Positions 52,255-61,799 are shown, counted from the first letter of the stretch. The stretch: DNA of 64,000 nt from Bacteriovorax sp. MedPE-SWde (GCA_001874305.1 MPCU01000008.1:1-64000); one strand, 5' to 3'. Made by a program: numbers and translations. Notes: a model not told the origin generated them from the letters alone.

Positions 52255-54129
52255 TTAAAGAACTATAGGTGCAGAATCCAGTGCCCCATTACATCTATTT
52301 GGATCAGAAAGATCAAATGAAGGATCTGAATCCGATGTTGGAGGTTGACATGTTCCATTCACACAATCCCCAAATTTTGGAACACTGAAACATTTCTTTT
52401 CACAAGAAGGGTTTCCATTAGCATCCGTGGTTTTGAGAATATAACACTCTCTGACATTTTCCTGTCTACAGAACTCTCTACTCACACATGATTGACCAGG
52501 AACTTTTGAACATAGAACCTGCTCTAAATCGTTATTAATATGATCTGAACAAACTCTCGTCGTTTGGTTACAACAAAGAGAAGCACAGTCAAAGTCTGTT
52601 CCACAAACTTCCCCAGTTCCTAAGTTTCCAACTGGTGTGAAGTCATCACTACATTGCCCAACAAGGTCACGTGACCAACAACGACTATTAAAACAACACT
52701 CTCCTGATCCACAACTTCTGTTGCTATCACAGGTTTTCATTGCCGAGAATGATTGCCCAGTAGTAACTCCAAGCCCAGACTTTAGTAGTTGTAGTTTAAC
52801 TTCTTTTGACGATGCAAGAACCTCTTCTTTTCCATCAACAGTTGTAATGATCTCAAGAGTCGCAGTAACGTTACAAGACGAAATTGTTTCTCCTGTAAAT
52901 TGATCATAATTCTTTGCTCTAATATTACAGCCGTCCATCCACTTTGTTTCTCCAGCACCTGGTAAAACATTTAATGTTTTTACACCAAACGGATCATCTG
53001 ATCCGTAATACTGAATACCGGCCTGAGAATAATTTATTTTCCCTGCACGAGGAAAGAGGTATGACTTATATCCACTTTCAGGCTGTAAAGGGTCGTATGC
53101 TGATTGAAATAATGAATTAGGTGTAGCAATTGCAGGATTGATAATTGCGTCCCCCGTAATTTGCCAATCGGCCTCAGCAAAAAGTCTAAATGGTCCCTTA
53201 TACACATGTGCTGTACCATCAAGAGTTAAAGCTGATCCAAACGTTAAGTTAATTAGACTTGCACCCATAACACCATTAAAGTTTGAAACATCATTATTAT
53301 CTGGAAGACACTTTCTTAAATTTACAGCGTCAGTTTCATTAACATATCCATTTGCATCTTTATCATATTGTTCATAAAGAGGACGATCTGTGACTTCAGC
53401 AATATTACCATCAGCATCTGTTTCGAACTTATAAAGACCTGAGTCATTTACTTTTGCATAGGCGTAATAACAAGTTTCACCAGCAGCATCACAAGCTGTA
53501 TTAGTAACAGAGCCTTCAAATGTTGGATCATCTTCAATTAGTAATCCACGACAATAAAGACCAGCATTTGTTGGATCCTGAGTTGGATCAGTAACAACAC
53601 CTGTCTCGTTATAGTCATTGTAATCAAAGAGATCATAGAGAAGTCTAAGGTTTCTAAATGGCTTATTATCAATATCAAGAATGATCACATCTATTGAACT
53701 CAAAGGAGAAAGTCCCCCAGGAACACGACCTACAACAGCAGGAATAGTTACAGATGACCTCTCTCTACCAAAATAGAATCGTGCAGAAATAATCTTATCT
53801 TTTAAAGACGAAATATTTAGGCCTGAAAGATACATATACCCTTCAAAGTCTTTAGGTATAGAAACTTTCTTTCTAAATGTTCCAGTATTTGGATCGACAA
53901 TTTGTGTGATCTCAACCTTGGCGGTTGCCTGAGTTATATTATTATCAACGTCACTTCCATCACTTGGTCCGGCATTATTTCCACCGTTATCTCCAGAACC
54001 TCCAGAGTTATCTCCCCCATCAGTCGACACATCATCAGAACCGGCCCTAATTCGACTAGGGTTCTGTGGCGCTACACACGAGGTTAATAGTAAGCATAGT
54101 AATGTCAAAATACTTAAGGCATTCTTCAT
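52255..54129 (-). CDS. Large Cys-rich lipoprotein with EF-hand-like loop
   Basis: 624 residues. I start at the ATG with GGAG 8 bases upstream, giving MKNALSILTLLCLLLTSC with lipobox Cys18. A Gly/Asp/Asn-rich linker (about 30-75) follows. The central domain is beta-rich, with a canonical EF-hand loop DKDANGYVNETD (nt 53328-53363). The C-terminal 150 residues carry repeated knots such as CGSGECCFNSRC and CGTDFDCASLCCNQTTRVC. The family is not recognised. It looks like a surface lipoprotein with Ca2+-binding and disulfide-rich modules; adhesion or prey contact is possible but not shown. Confidence 0.75.
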   Translation of the reverse strand: MKNALSILTLLCLLLTSCVAPQNPSRIRAGSDDVSTDGGDNSGGSGDNGGNNAGPSDGSDVDNNITQATAKVEITQIVDPNTGTFRKKVSIPKDFEGYMYLSGLNISSLKDKIISARFYFGRERSSVTIPAVVGRVPGGLSPLSSIDVIILDIDNKPFRNLRLLYDLFDYNDYNETGVVTDPTQDPTNAGLYCRGLLIEDDPTFEGSVTNTACDAAGETCYYAYAKVNDSGLYKFETDADGNIAEVTDRPLYEQYDKDANGYVNETDAVNLRKCLPDNNDVSNFNGVMGASLINLTFGSALTLDGTAHVYKGPFRLFAEADWQITGDAIINPAIATPNSLFQSAYDPLQPESGYKSYLFPRAGKINYSQAGIQYYGSDDPFGVKTLNVLPGAGETKWMDGCNIRAKNYDQFTGETISSCNVTATLEIITTVDGKEEVLASSKEVKLQLLKSGLGVTTGQSFSAMKTCDSNRSCGSGECCFNSRCWSRDLVGQCSDDFTPVGNLGTGEVCGTDFDCASLCCNQTTRVCSDHINNDLEQVLCSKVPGQSCVSREFCRQENVRECYILKTTDANGNPSCEKKCFSVPKFGDCVNGTCQPPTSDSDPSFDLSDPNRCNGALDSAPIVL

Positions 54130-54324
54130 ATAATCTTCTCCATAAGACTTATCGCCTGTTCTCCAAAGGAGATTGACCAAGTAGTCCTATTTTATGATAA
54201 GTACGGCAACTAATGCCCATAAACAATATGGAGAGCAACGCTAAGTAATTAATATAATTATGAACAGGACGAAAATAGTCCTTACAGAGTAGCTAGAGAA
54301 ATACTGTTCAATTTTTTCAGATGC

Positions 54325-55026
54325 CTAACATCTGTGGCTTTGAGACATTTTTTGAAGAAAAGTCACCACTAAGGCAGTACTAGCAAAGCTAACAAGCGTC
54401 AGAATCAAACTATATGGGATAATAAGAAATAACCCCTTTCCGATAACTCCAACGATTTGCGAAGAAGCAAGATCAAAAGATCCAACAACAATGGCAATAG
54501 CGAAGACACATGCGTAGAGGCCATATTGCTTAGATACTAACTGCTTTGTTTTAGAAAGAATTCCCCTATCATCACTGTCAAAGAGAATTGCAACAATTGG
54601 CGAAAAGCTATAGAAGAAGGCCACAAGCAGACCAGGAATAACGAGGAGAATAGATCCGATTATAAATAATAGAGTAAATCCTAATTTATAAAAGATATAA
54701 GTAGGATAATCCCATAAAGACTTTCTTACTGAAAATTCTATGTCTGTAAGCTTTGAGTAAAAAGAATTAAGAAAGAGTACCTCTATCAACGTACCTATAA
54801 AAACTTCAATGAGAGCAATCGTTATAATTGTAGGGGTGTCCGTAGCTCCAGAGGCCATAAGTGTTAGAGTTTGAATAAAGGCAGCAGCAACGATATATCC
54901 AGAAAAAGAGGATATATTGGTCTTCATCACTTCAATCGTTTCATAGAAAGTTTCAAAGAAAGTTGCATTAGAGTTTACTTCAGTGACTTCGAGCTTTTCT
55001 TCGTCGCCATTTGTTATATCATTCAT
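54325..55026 (-). CDS. Polytopic membrane protein (YciC/UPF0259-like)
   Basis: 233 residues, six membrane segments after an acidic 35-residue N-terminus. LLVIPGLLVAFFYSFSPIVAILFD followed by a Ser-Lys-rich amphipathic segment is characteristic of the YciC-like/GPDPase-membrane-domain superfamily, whose function is unclear. It lies 16 bases after the asparaginase-like gene and is probably in its operon. Confidence 0.7.
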   Translation of the reverse strand: MNDITNGDEEKLEVTEVNSNATFFETFYETIEVMKTNISSFSGYIVAAAFIQTLTLMASGATDTPTIITIALIEVFIGTLIEVLFLNSFYSKLTDIEFSVRKSLWDYPTYIFYKLGFTLLFIIGSILLVIPGLLVAFFYSFSPIVAILFDSDDRGILSKTKQLVSKQYGLYACVFAIAIVVGSFDLASSQIVGVIGKGLFLIIPYSLILTLVSFASTALVVTFLQKMSQSHRC

Positions 55027-55042
55027 CTACTTAGTCCATTAA

Positions 55043-55567
55043 TTAACATTCTTCAAAAGTCTTCTTTTGAATATTCTTTCTTGCACCTGGAACAGAGAAT
55101 AGTCTACCGTGAAAGCTGATATAGATTCCAGGTTCAACAATTTTAGCGGCCATTAGGGCCTCGGTTACATTTTGTAATCCGTCACTATCCATAAAAGCAG
55201 TAGGCTTCATTGCTCCAGTAAATATAATTGGAACATTAACGCTCTTAAATGTCTTATAAATATATTCTGCAGACTTCGCCATTGTATCCGTTCCATGAAG
55301 GACGATAATAGGAATACCTCTCTCGGCCTGTAGAGAAAGAGTTTTTGCCATGAGGCTTCTGTCATAATCAGTAAAGTTAAGAGAGTCTTTATTAATAATA
55401 TTAAAAATTCGAATATCAGTATGGGGAAGACGTAGCTTATCAACAATAAACTTCTTTAAGATTGAGTCTCTATTGGACAGCGCTCCACTCGATTCATCAT
55501 ATGTCTTTTCAATTGTTCCACCAGTTGTGATGAGAACAACCTCTCTTCGATTAACAATGCGTTCCAT
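55043..55567 (-). CDS. Single-domain asparaginase-like protein
   Basis: 174 residues covering only the N-terminal domain of type I/II L-asparaginases. Active-site residues are present: TTGGTIEK (nucleophile Thr18), Ser62 (DSLNF), HGTDTM (Thr93, Asp94) and GAMKP (Lys121). The C-terminal domain (about 120-150 residues), which supplies dimer contacts and part of the pocket, is absent, with a normal stop and no remnant downstream. I start at the ATG at 55567, where AGGTG lies upstream; a longer frame starts at 55606 without a ribosome site. Confidence 0.82.
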   Translation of the reverse strand: MERIVNRREVVLITTGGTIEKTYDESSGALSNRDSILKKFIVDKLRLPHTDIRIFNIINKDSLNFTDYDRSLMAKTLSLQAERGIPIIVLHGTDTMAKSAEYIYKTFKSVNVPIIFTGAMKPTAFMDSDGLQNVTEALMAAKIVEPGIYISFHGRLFSVPGARKNIQKKTFEEC

Positions 55568-55666
55568 CTTTTCACCTATTATTGGGCAGTTATACATTTT
55601 TGCCATCTTATAATAATTAATTCCAGAAAAAACGTAAAAAATAACAACTTGATAGTATTTTCTAAC

Positions 55667-55694
55667 CTTGACGTTAGTATATTGGACTCCATAT
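55667..55694 (+). promoter_or_regulatory. Sigma-32-like heat-shock promoter of htpG
   Basis: CTTGACG (55667-55673), 13-base spacer, CTCCATAT (55687-55694). Against CTTGAAA-N13-CCCCATnT this matches 5/7 and 7/8. It lies 38 bases before the htpG start codon. Confidence 0.6.
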
Positions 55695-55731
55695 TGTTTA
55701 CAAAGATAATAAATTAAAAGGAGTTAACACA

Positions 55732-57669
55732 ATGACAACACGCACAGGACATATCTCAGTATCAACTAAAGATATCTTCCCTATTATCAAGAAGTGGCTA
55801 TATTCAGAGCACGATATTTTCTTAAGAGAACTTATTGCTAACGCTAGTGATGCCATCACAAAGAGAGCGACTCTTTCAAGAACGACAGGTCAAAAACTTC
55901 CTACAGGAAAGATTGATATTCGTGTAAATAACGAAAGTAAAACAATTCAGATCATCGATAACGGTATTGGTATGACTGAACAAGAAGTTGAAAAGTATAT
56001 TGCTCAACTAGCTTTTTCTGGAGCAGAAGAGTTCGTAAAGAATCTTGAAGCTGCCGGTGGTGAATCAGACAAAGATATCATTGGGAAATTTGGACTAGGT
56101 TTCTACTCTGTATTTATGGTTTCTAAGAAAGTTGAAGTTGAAACTCTTTCAATGGTAGAAGGTTCTACTCCTACAAAGTGGTCTTGTGAAGGTGACACGG
56201 ATTACACATTCGAAGAGTCTGAAAAGAAAGAAGTTGGTACAGTTATTACACTTCATATTGATGATGAATCAAAAGAGTTCCTTGGAAAGTGGAAACTTAA
56301 TGAAACTCTTACTAATCACTGTGATTTTATGCCATACCCAATCTCTCTTTTAGACGAGCTCGAAACAGTTAAGCCTAAGAAAGAAGATGGTACAGTAGAT
56401 GAATCAGCAGCAGAAGTTCCAGCTGAGCCAATGGTAGTTAATGAAACAAACCCAATCTGGAAAAGAGACCCTAAAGAGCTTACAGATCAAGACTATAAAG
56501 ATTTCTACAAGAAACTTTACCCAATGGAAGCCGAGCCATTATTTTGGATCCATTTAAAAGTAGATCACCCATTTACACTTGAAGGTGTTCTATTCTTCCC
56601 TAAGTTTAATCCTACGAAGCCATTTACTGAAAAGAATATCAGACTATATTGTCGTCAGGTTTTCGTATCAGATAATGTTAAAAATATTATCCCTGAATTC
56701 CTTGGACTACTTAGAGGAACGATTGACTCTGTGGACATTCCACTAAATGTTTCAAGATCATCACTTCAAGGTGACCCAAATATTAAGAAAATCTCTAACT
56801 ACATTGTTAAGAAAGTTGCTGAAGCTCTTAAGAAACTTAATAAGAGTGACAGAGAAAAGTATCAGTCAATTTGGGATGATATCGGACTATTCGTAAAGTA
56901 TGGTTGTGTATCAGATACTAAATTTGATGAAATCATGAGAGAGAGAACACTTCTAAAAACTAACGATGGAAAGTTCCTTACATTCTCTGAATACTCTGAA
57001 GCTGTACCAGCTGAATACAAAGAGAAAATGGATGGAAAGGTTCTCTACTTTGAAAAAGATAAGGCCAACCCTTCACTACTTTCTCAACTAACAGAAGTTG
57101 GACTATGTGCTGTTGAAACTGATGATCATATTGATCCACATTTTATTCAGCATGCAGAAGCTCAAAAGATTGGTGACAAAGAAATCAAGTTTGTAAGTGT
57201 TGACTCTGAAATAGAAAATATCCTTGGTTCAGAAAATACAACTGAAGACGATATCAAAGTTAAAGAAATGTTCTCGGAATTCTTAGGAATTAAAGTCGAT
57301 GAAACAGAGACACCAGCTACACCTGCGGATAAGGACATCGAGATTGGAAAACTAAAGAATACATCGACACCGGCATACTTTAAAGTTGATGAGCAAATGA
57401 AGAGATTTGCACATATGGCAAAAGGAATGGGACAAAACTCAATGTTCCCAACAAAGAAAACTCTTGTTATCAACTCTCAAAACCCACTTGTTCAAAATGC
57501 TCTTAAGCTTCATAATACTGGTAAGAACGAAGACCTTGCCAAAAAGTTATGTCTCCATGTAGAAGACCTAGCAAGTATTTCAAGTGAAGGTTTAAGTACT
57601 GATGAGAGAGAGCTTTTTGTAAAAAGATCTCAAGATCTTGTTCAAGAATTATCAAATTTAGCACTATAG
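55732..57669 (+). CDS. htpG: Hsp90-family chaperone HtpG
   Basis: 645 residues. ATP site motifs RELIANASDAITK, DNGIGMT, GKFGLGFYSVFMVS; central domain with VDIPLNVSRSSLQGDP; C-terminal dimerisation domain to LVQELSNLAL. AAAGGAG ribosome site. ATP-dependent folding of client proteins. Two short inserts (near 215-235 and 520-535) are rich in Glu and Ala. A heat-shock-like promoter and a strong terminator flank it, so it is monocistronic. Confidence 0.98.
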   Translation: MTTRTGHISVSTKDIFPIIKKWLYSEHDIFLRELIANASDAITKRATLSRTTGQKLPTGKIDIRVNNESKTIQIIDNGIGMTEQEVEKYIAQLAFSGAEEFVKNLEAAGGESDKDIIGKFGLGFYSVFMVSKKVEVETLSMVEGSTPTKWSCEGDTDYTFEESEKKEVGTVITLHIDDESKEFLGKWKLNETLTNHCDFMPYPISLLDELETVKPKKEDGTVDESAAEVPAEPMVVNETNPIWKRDPKELTDQDYKDFYKKLYPMEAEPLFWIHLKVDHPFTLEGVLFFPKFNPTKPFTEKNIRLYCRQVFVSDNVKNIIPEFLGLLRGTIDSVDIPLNVSRSSLQGDPNIKKISNYIVKKVAEALKKLNKSDREKYQSIWDDIGLFVKYGCVSDTKFDEIMRERTLLKTNDGKFLTFSEYSEAVPAEYKEKMDGKVLYFEKDKANPSLLSQLTEVGLCAVETDDHIDPHFIQHAEAQKIGDKEIKFVSVDSEIENILGSENTTEDDIKVKEMFSEFLGIKVDETETPATPADKDIEIGKLKNTSTPAYFKVDEQMKRFAHMAKGMGQNSMFPTKKTLVINSQNPLVQNALKLHNTGKNEDLAKKLCLHVEDLASISSEGLSTDERELFVKRSQDLVQELSNLAL

Positions 57670-57675
57670 TATTAC

Positions 57676-57703
57676 TCCCCTCTGTCTATAAGCGCAGAGG
57701 GGA
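57676..57703 (+). terminator. Terminator after htpG
   Basis: TCCCCTCTG, 10-base loop, CAGAGGGGA (9-bp stem), then ATCTTTA. Confidence 0.75.
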
Positions 57704-57832
57704 ATCTTTAACTAAATAATATCTACTCAAAAAGTCTATTTTAATTATTTAATTGATCAAAAAAGACATGTTCTTTCTCATATTATCAAAAATTAACTTT
57801 GTTCCTTTCTATGAAGCACCGATAATTATGAA

Positions 57833-59653
57833 ATGAAATTAAAGAATCTCTTCTACAGAACTGGACATGACTGGAATATAAAAAAGAAGTACTTCGGTGC
57901 ATTCTTTACCATTCTAGTGCTAACCTTTATTGCTCAAGTTATTAGTCAGGCCTATATTTACAAGCAACAAGATAATGCCAAAGTAATCAATATGGCCGGA
58001 CGTCAGCGAATGCTTTCACAAAAGCTGGCAGTACAGACGGTTATCTTCAATTATCAAAGCGACATTGATCTACATCAAAAGCAAAAAATTACTAATATTT
58101 TAAACGATTTAAAAATAGCACATCAAAGACTTAAAAATGATAGCTCCGTTCATGAGTATCACAAGGCGTTTACAGATAAGATTCAAAGAAAATTAAGTAA
58201 ACTAGATGGTGTTCTACTCGAAATGGAACTTCATATCGAATGTATATTAAATAATTGTTCATCTGAAAAACATGCAAGACAAGATATCGTTGAGCTTTCA
58301 GAGAAGTTTCTCGTTAAAATGAATAAAGTCGCATTATCAATGGAGGCACATTCTACAGAACAAAATAGGAACCTTAGTCTCTTAGAGTTCGTCCTATTTC
58401 TTCTAATTGTATCAACTGTACTCTTTGAGTTTTTTAAAGTCATGCTACCTATCAATCGTACACTAATTGGAAAAATAAATGAGCTCAAAGAGCAAAAGAA
58501 GATTGCTCAACATAGTGCAAAGCTTGCCATTGTTGGAGAGCTTGCTGCCGAAGTTGGTCACGAGATAAATAACCCACTCACGATTATAAAGTCCAACCTT
58601 AAACAACTAGAAAAATATAAAGTTTTAGAAAACAAAGAAAAGAGCTACTCTGACAATATTACAACTATGAACTTTGCCATCTCTCGAATCACAGATATTG
58701 TTAGTGGTCTAAGAACATTCTCAAGAACCGAAACAGATACATCATCGACCTTCTTGATTCATGAAACTATTAGTAATTCAATAAGTATGATGAAAGGTAT
58801 ATTAAAATCAGAAGGTGTCGCTATTTCATATGAGAGTGAAGACAATGCCATTATTCAAAATGTCTATGGAAGCGAAGGAAAGATTCAACAAGTCATAATG
58901 AACTTAATTACAAATGCTAAAGATGCTACTGAGACATGCTCTAATAGAACAATAAAAGTTAAGTCTTATACAGAAAGTGGTGTATTTCATATGTCCATTT
59001 CCGATAATGGAACTGGAATCGATCAAGTAAATATAGATTCTATATTCGAACCGTTTTTTACAACTAAGGAAATAGGTAAAGGAACTGGTATCGGTCTATC
59101 AATATGCTCAAATATTCTAAAGGAGCATAATGGAAGAATCTCTGTTGATAGCGAGCTTAATATAGGTACAACATTTACGATCTCTATCCCATGTGAAGAA
59201 AAAGATATACTCAAAGAACTTCAAACTACGCCTGTACCAGGTCCACCAACGGCACTTAATTGTAAAGTATTACTAGTTGATGATGAAGATGGTGTTAGGG
59301 AGTATCTTGAAGACATTCTTCTTGAAATGGGCGCCGAAGTAAATTCATTCTCGTCAGGAAAAAATGCTCTTACTGAGTTTTTGATTAACCCCAACACTTA
59401 TGACTTTATAATTACTGATATGCGTATGCCTGAGATGGATGGCCCGACACTCATTTCAAATATAAAGAAGAATATTGAGAATAAAATTCCTTACTTTTAT
59501 TTTGTGACTGGAGGAATCAGTCGAAACAGTGAAGATAACAAAAATCACATTGAAACTGTAGATGGTTATTTTTACAAACCTTTCAATGAAGAAGAAATAT
59601 TAAACGAGCTTTATGAAAAGCTTAACTCTGAGAAAGAGGAGAAAATAGCATGA
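57833..59653 (+). CDS. Hybrid histidine kinase with PilJ/NarX-type sensor and receiver
   Basis: 606 residues. TM1 about 20-42, a periplasmic four-helix sensor with the PilJ/NIT signature INMAGRQRMLSQKLAVQ (54-70), TM2 about 180-205, HisKA with His243 in EVGHEINNPLTII, HATPase (NLITNAKDA, GTGIGLSICSNIL), then a receiver (about 475-600) with Asp529 (IITDMRMPEMDG). GRQRMLSQ is the P-box-like motif of nitrate sensors and type IV pilus MCPs. The last 4 bases overlap a 61-residue gene. Output partner unknown. Confidence 0.92.
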   Translation: MKLKNLFYRTGHDWNIKKKYFGAFFTILVLTFIAQVISQAYIYKQQDNAKVINMAGRQRMLSQKLAVQTVIFNYQSDIDLHQKQKITNILNDLKIAHQRLKNDSSVHEYHKAFTDKIQRKLSKLDGVLLEMELHIECILNNCSSEKHARQDIVELSEKFLVKMNKVALSMEAHSTEQNRNLSLLEFVLFLLIVSTVLFEFFKVMLPINRTLIGKINELKEQKKIAQHSAKLAIVGELAAEVGHEINNPLTIIKSNLKQLEKYKVLENKEKSYSDNITTMNFAISRITDIVSGLRTFSRTETDTSSTFLIHETISNSISMMKGILKSEGVAISYESEDNAIIQNVYGSEGKIQQVIMNLITNAKDATETCSNRTIKVKSYTESGVFHMSISDNGTGIDQVNIDSIFEPFFTTKEIGKGTGIGLSICSNILKEHNGRISVDSELNIGTTFTISIPCEEKDILKELQTTPVPGPPTALNCKVLLVDDEDGVREYLEDILLEMGAEVNSFSSGKNALTEFLINPNTYDFIITDMRMPEMDGPTLISNIKKNIENKIPYFYFVTGGISRNSEDNKNHIETVDGYFYKPFNEEEILNELYEKLNSEKEEKIA

Positions 59654-59835
59654 CGGAATTTGAATACGACTTTATTCATGACTTAGTAAATAAACTTACA
59701 ACAATTTCTGGAAAAACGAAGAAGCTCAAAAAGGTTCTCACTAGTGAGGAGCTTGAAATTCTATTGCAAATAGAAGAAGCTAATAAAGAAGCTCAAAAGT
59801 TAGTGCAAGATTATGGAAATAGCCTAGACAAATAG
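59650..59835 (+). CDS. Tiny DHp-like protein coupled to a hybrid kinase
   Basis: 61 residues starting at ATGA, overlapping the kinase stop by 4 bases. It reads MTEFEYDFIHDLVNKL, TTISGKTKKL, then a second helix (EELEILLQIEEANKEAQKLV). The segment FIHDLVNKLTTISG resembles the H-box of histidine kinases (H-D-L-x-N-x-L-x-x-I-x-G) with His10, but there is no ATPase domain. It could be a mini phosphotransfer or dimerisation partner of the kinase. No family is claimed. Confidence 0.6.
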   Translation: MTEFEYDFIHDLVNKLTTISGKTKKLKKVLTSEELEILLQIEEANKEAQKLVQDYGNSLDK

Positions 59836-59961
59836 ATTTAGCAGATATTTCGTTGCAATATTAACAGTATAGAAAACTGTCTCATTTATATACATCACAA
59901 GATATTTTTACAATATAATCAAGTACTCACCTCTTCATGATACTTTGTAAGCTACATAAAC

Positions 59962-61098
59962 ATGGAGAAAGTAATTAATATTTTAGTATCAGCTATTATG
60001 CTTCTTTTAGTAACGTCTTGTGCAAATACAAGTAAGCACCATCAAATAACGAGTGACGATTACTTGCATAACTACCCACATACATTACTGACAAAAGAAC
60101 AAATGAAAGAAGATTTAGACTTTTTAAGTTATTCTCTCAAAAATACATATATTGGATCTTACTTTCCAAAAATGAAAGAGCAAACTAAGAAAGCAATAAT
60201 GGAGTTGAACAGCTACAAAATCGAAAATCCTTTAAAGGCAAAAGATTTTTGTTCAGTACTTAACAAAAAAGCAAAGTCCATAAAAGACTCACACTTTAGA
60301 ATTAGTTACTTAGGAAAAAGCTGTACAAAGAGAGTAAAGGCAAACTTTCTTGGAGAAAGTCTTGCTGGAAAGCGTCCATGGACAGTTGAATTAAAAGGTA
60401 AGAAGTTATTTATTGCGATGAGAACAATGAACACCTCTTTAAGTAATGACTGGACTGGATTTTTAGCTAAAGTTAAACAGACTCACAAAGAGTCTGATCA
60501 TATCTTTTTTGACTTAAGAGGTAACTTGGGAGGGGGAACTGGCGTATCCTCTAAGATGTTAGATATTCTTGCTGAAAAAAGTGTGCCTAGTGCATTCTCT
60601 CAAAAAATGAGTAATCGAGGGGCCATCTCGCTTCAAATGCACCTTAACATGCTTAATTCATCATCAACGAACGGTAAATATAGAAAAAGTCTTATTAGCG
60701 AACTAGAGTTAAATAAGAAAAAGTATAAACTTAACCATATTGTAAATAACTCTGAGACACAAAGAAAGTATCTCCTGTCCAGTATAGACATTGGTAAAAA
60801 GATTACTGTTGTAGTTGATAATCAGTGTGCATCTGCCTGCGAAATGTTTCTAATGCAACTACGATTCTTTAAAAATGTTAAAATCTATGGTGATAGAACA
60901 TCGGGGGCCCTACATACAGGAGAAACCGGCTACTTCTTACTTCCTAAGTCTAATATTCTTATAACTATGCCAATCTCAGCTTTTAGTTATCATTCTGATG
61001 AATACTTTGAAGGTATTGGTATTTCTCCAGATGTACAGTTCGAAAATAGAGAGGAAGTAGAGTACTTAATCAAGATCATAGTTAATAACTTTAAATAG
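59962..61098 (+). CDS. S41-family peptidase lipoprotein
   Basis: 378 residues with lipobox LVTSC (Cys20). S41 features are DLRGNLGGGTGVSSKML, QCASACEMFL with candidate nucleophile Ser291, and a strand-loop DRTSGALHTGETGYFLLP followed by GIGISPDVQ. The Lys of the usual Ser/Lys dyad is not evident in the GERTxGK-like position (SGALHTG), so the mechanism could be tricorn/IRBP-like. No PDZ domain is seen. Exported, probably processing envelope or prey proteins. Confidence 0.85.
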   Translation: MEKVINILVSAIMLLLVTSCANTSKHHQITSDDYLHNYPHTLLTKEQMKEDLDFLSYSLKNTYIGSYFPKMKEQTKKAIMELNSYKIENPLKAKDFCSVLNKKAKSIKDSHFRISYLGKSCTKRVKANFLGESLAGKRPWTVELKGKKLFIAMRTMNTSLSNDWTGFLAKVKQTHKESDHIFFDLRGNLGGGTGVSSKMLDILAEKSVPSAFSQKMSNRGAISLQMHLNMLNSSSTNGKYRKSLISELELNKKKYKLNHIVNNSETQRKYLLSSIDIGKKITVVVDNQCASACEMFLMQLRFFKNVKIYGDRTSGALHTGETGYFLLPKSNILITMPISAFSYHSDEYFEGIGISPDVQFENREEVEYLIKIIVNNFK

Positions 61099-61110
61099 AA
61101 TGTTAAAAAA

Positions 61111-61135
61111 GAAGGGAGACATTCGCCTCCCCTTC
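61111..61135. terminator. Terminator between S41 and DksA-like genes
   Basis: GAAGGGAG, 8-base loop, CTCCCCTTC with a one-base bulge, followed by CTATTTATTTC; a T6 run on the minus strand. Confidence 0.65.
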
Positions 61136-61168
61136 CTATTTATTTCTATTATGCTTGTTCCTTATTTA

Positions 61169-61681
61169 CTAAGAAGATAAAGCGCCCTCCTCAAATTTTC
61201 TAGCAAACTTATTTAAGTTTACAACACTTGCGTTTTTTTCAATCTGAGAGTTATCTCCAGGAAAAGTTACAATATTACCAGAGTTAGCATTTAAGATCCC
61301 CTTACCATTTGTATGAGATCTCTTAGAGTATAAAACTTGTCCTTCTTCTCTTTCTTGTTCTTCTTTACAGTGAATACATTGAGTCGCAATTGGTCTCGCT
61401 AATAAGCGTTTCATTGAAATATCTTCACCACACTCTTCACATTCACCAAAGCTTCCACAAGAGATTTTCTCTAAGGCATGATCGACTTTCTTTAAGAAAA
61501 ATCTATCTCTACCTTGTAACTTTAATGAGATTTGAGCATCTCTTTCATTTGTTGTTTGATCGATGATATCGCCATTCTTTAAAACCTCGAGTTCATCACT
61601 CTCAAGTCTAGCTTTTGTCATTAATTGGTCTTTCATTGTTTCAAATAAAATTTCAAAATGCTTAAGATCTGTAGTGTTCAT
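61169..61681 (-). CDS. dksA: DksA/TraR zinc-finger transcription factor
   Basis: 170 residues: coiled-coil N-terminal part (1-75), C4 zinc finger with Cys81, Cys84, Cys102, Cys105 (GECEECGEDISMKRLLARP then ATQCIHCKEEQER), and an extended basic C-terminus. DksA binds RNA polymerase secondary channel and mediates ppGpp control of rRNA and amino acid promoters. The tip residues of E. coli DksA (DxxDxA) are not clearly present, so it may be a paralogue. AGGAGG ribosome site. Promoter region contains a sigma-54-type element. Confidence 0.88.
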   Translation of the reverse strand: MNTTDLKHFEILFETMKDQLMTKARLESDELEVLKNGDIIDQTTNERDAQISLKLQGRDRFFLKKVDHALEKISCGSFGECEECGEDISMKRLLARPIATQCIHCKEEQEREEGQVLYSKRSHTNGKGILNANSGNIVTFPGDNSQIEKNASVVNLNKFARKFEEGALSS

Positions 61682-61783
61682 CGTGGTCCTCCTTAAAGGT
61701 TATATTATGGATTCCTTCCATTAGTTTCGATCATCCGTGCCTGAGAAGTGAACATCCTGTTTGCCTCTCTTGTCACTGTATAC

Positions 61784-61799
61784 GCAAGGTCTGTGCCAA
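61784..61799 (-). promoter_or_regulatory. Sigma-54-type promoter of the dksA-like gene
   Basis: Read on the minus strand: TTGGCACAGACCTTGC, i.e. TGGCAC-N5-TTGC, an almost exact match to the sigma-54 -24/-12 consensus with correct spacing. It ends about 100 bases before the start codon. Confidence 0.6.

Noticed and set aside
55043-55567. Frameshifted asparaginase
   Set aside because: The downstream sequence in the other frames shows no C-terminal asparaginase motifs and is an unrelated membrane protein gene.
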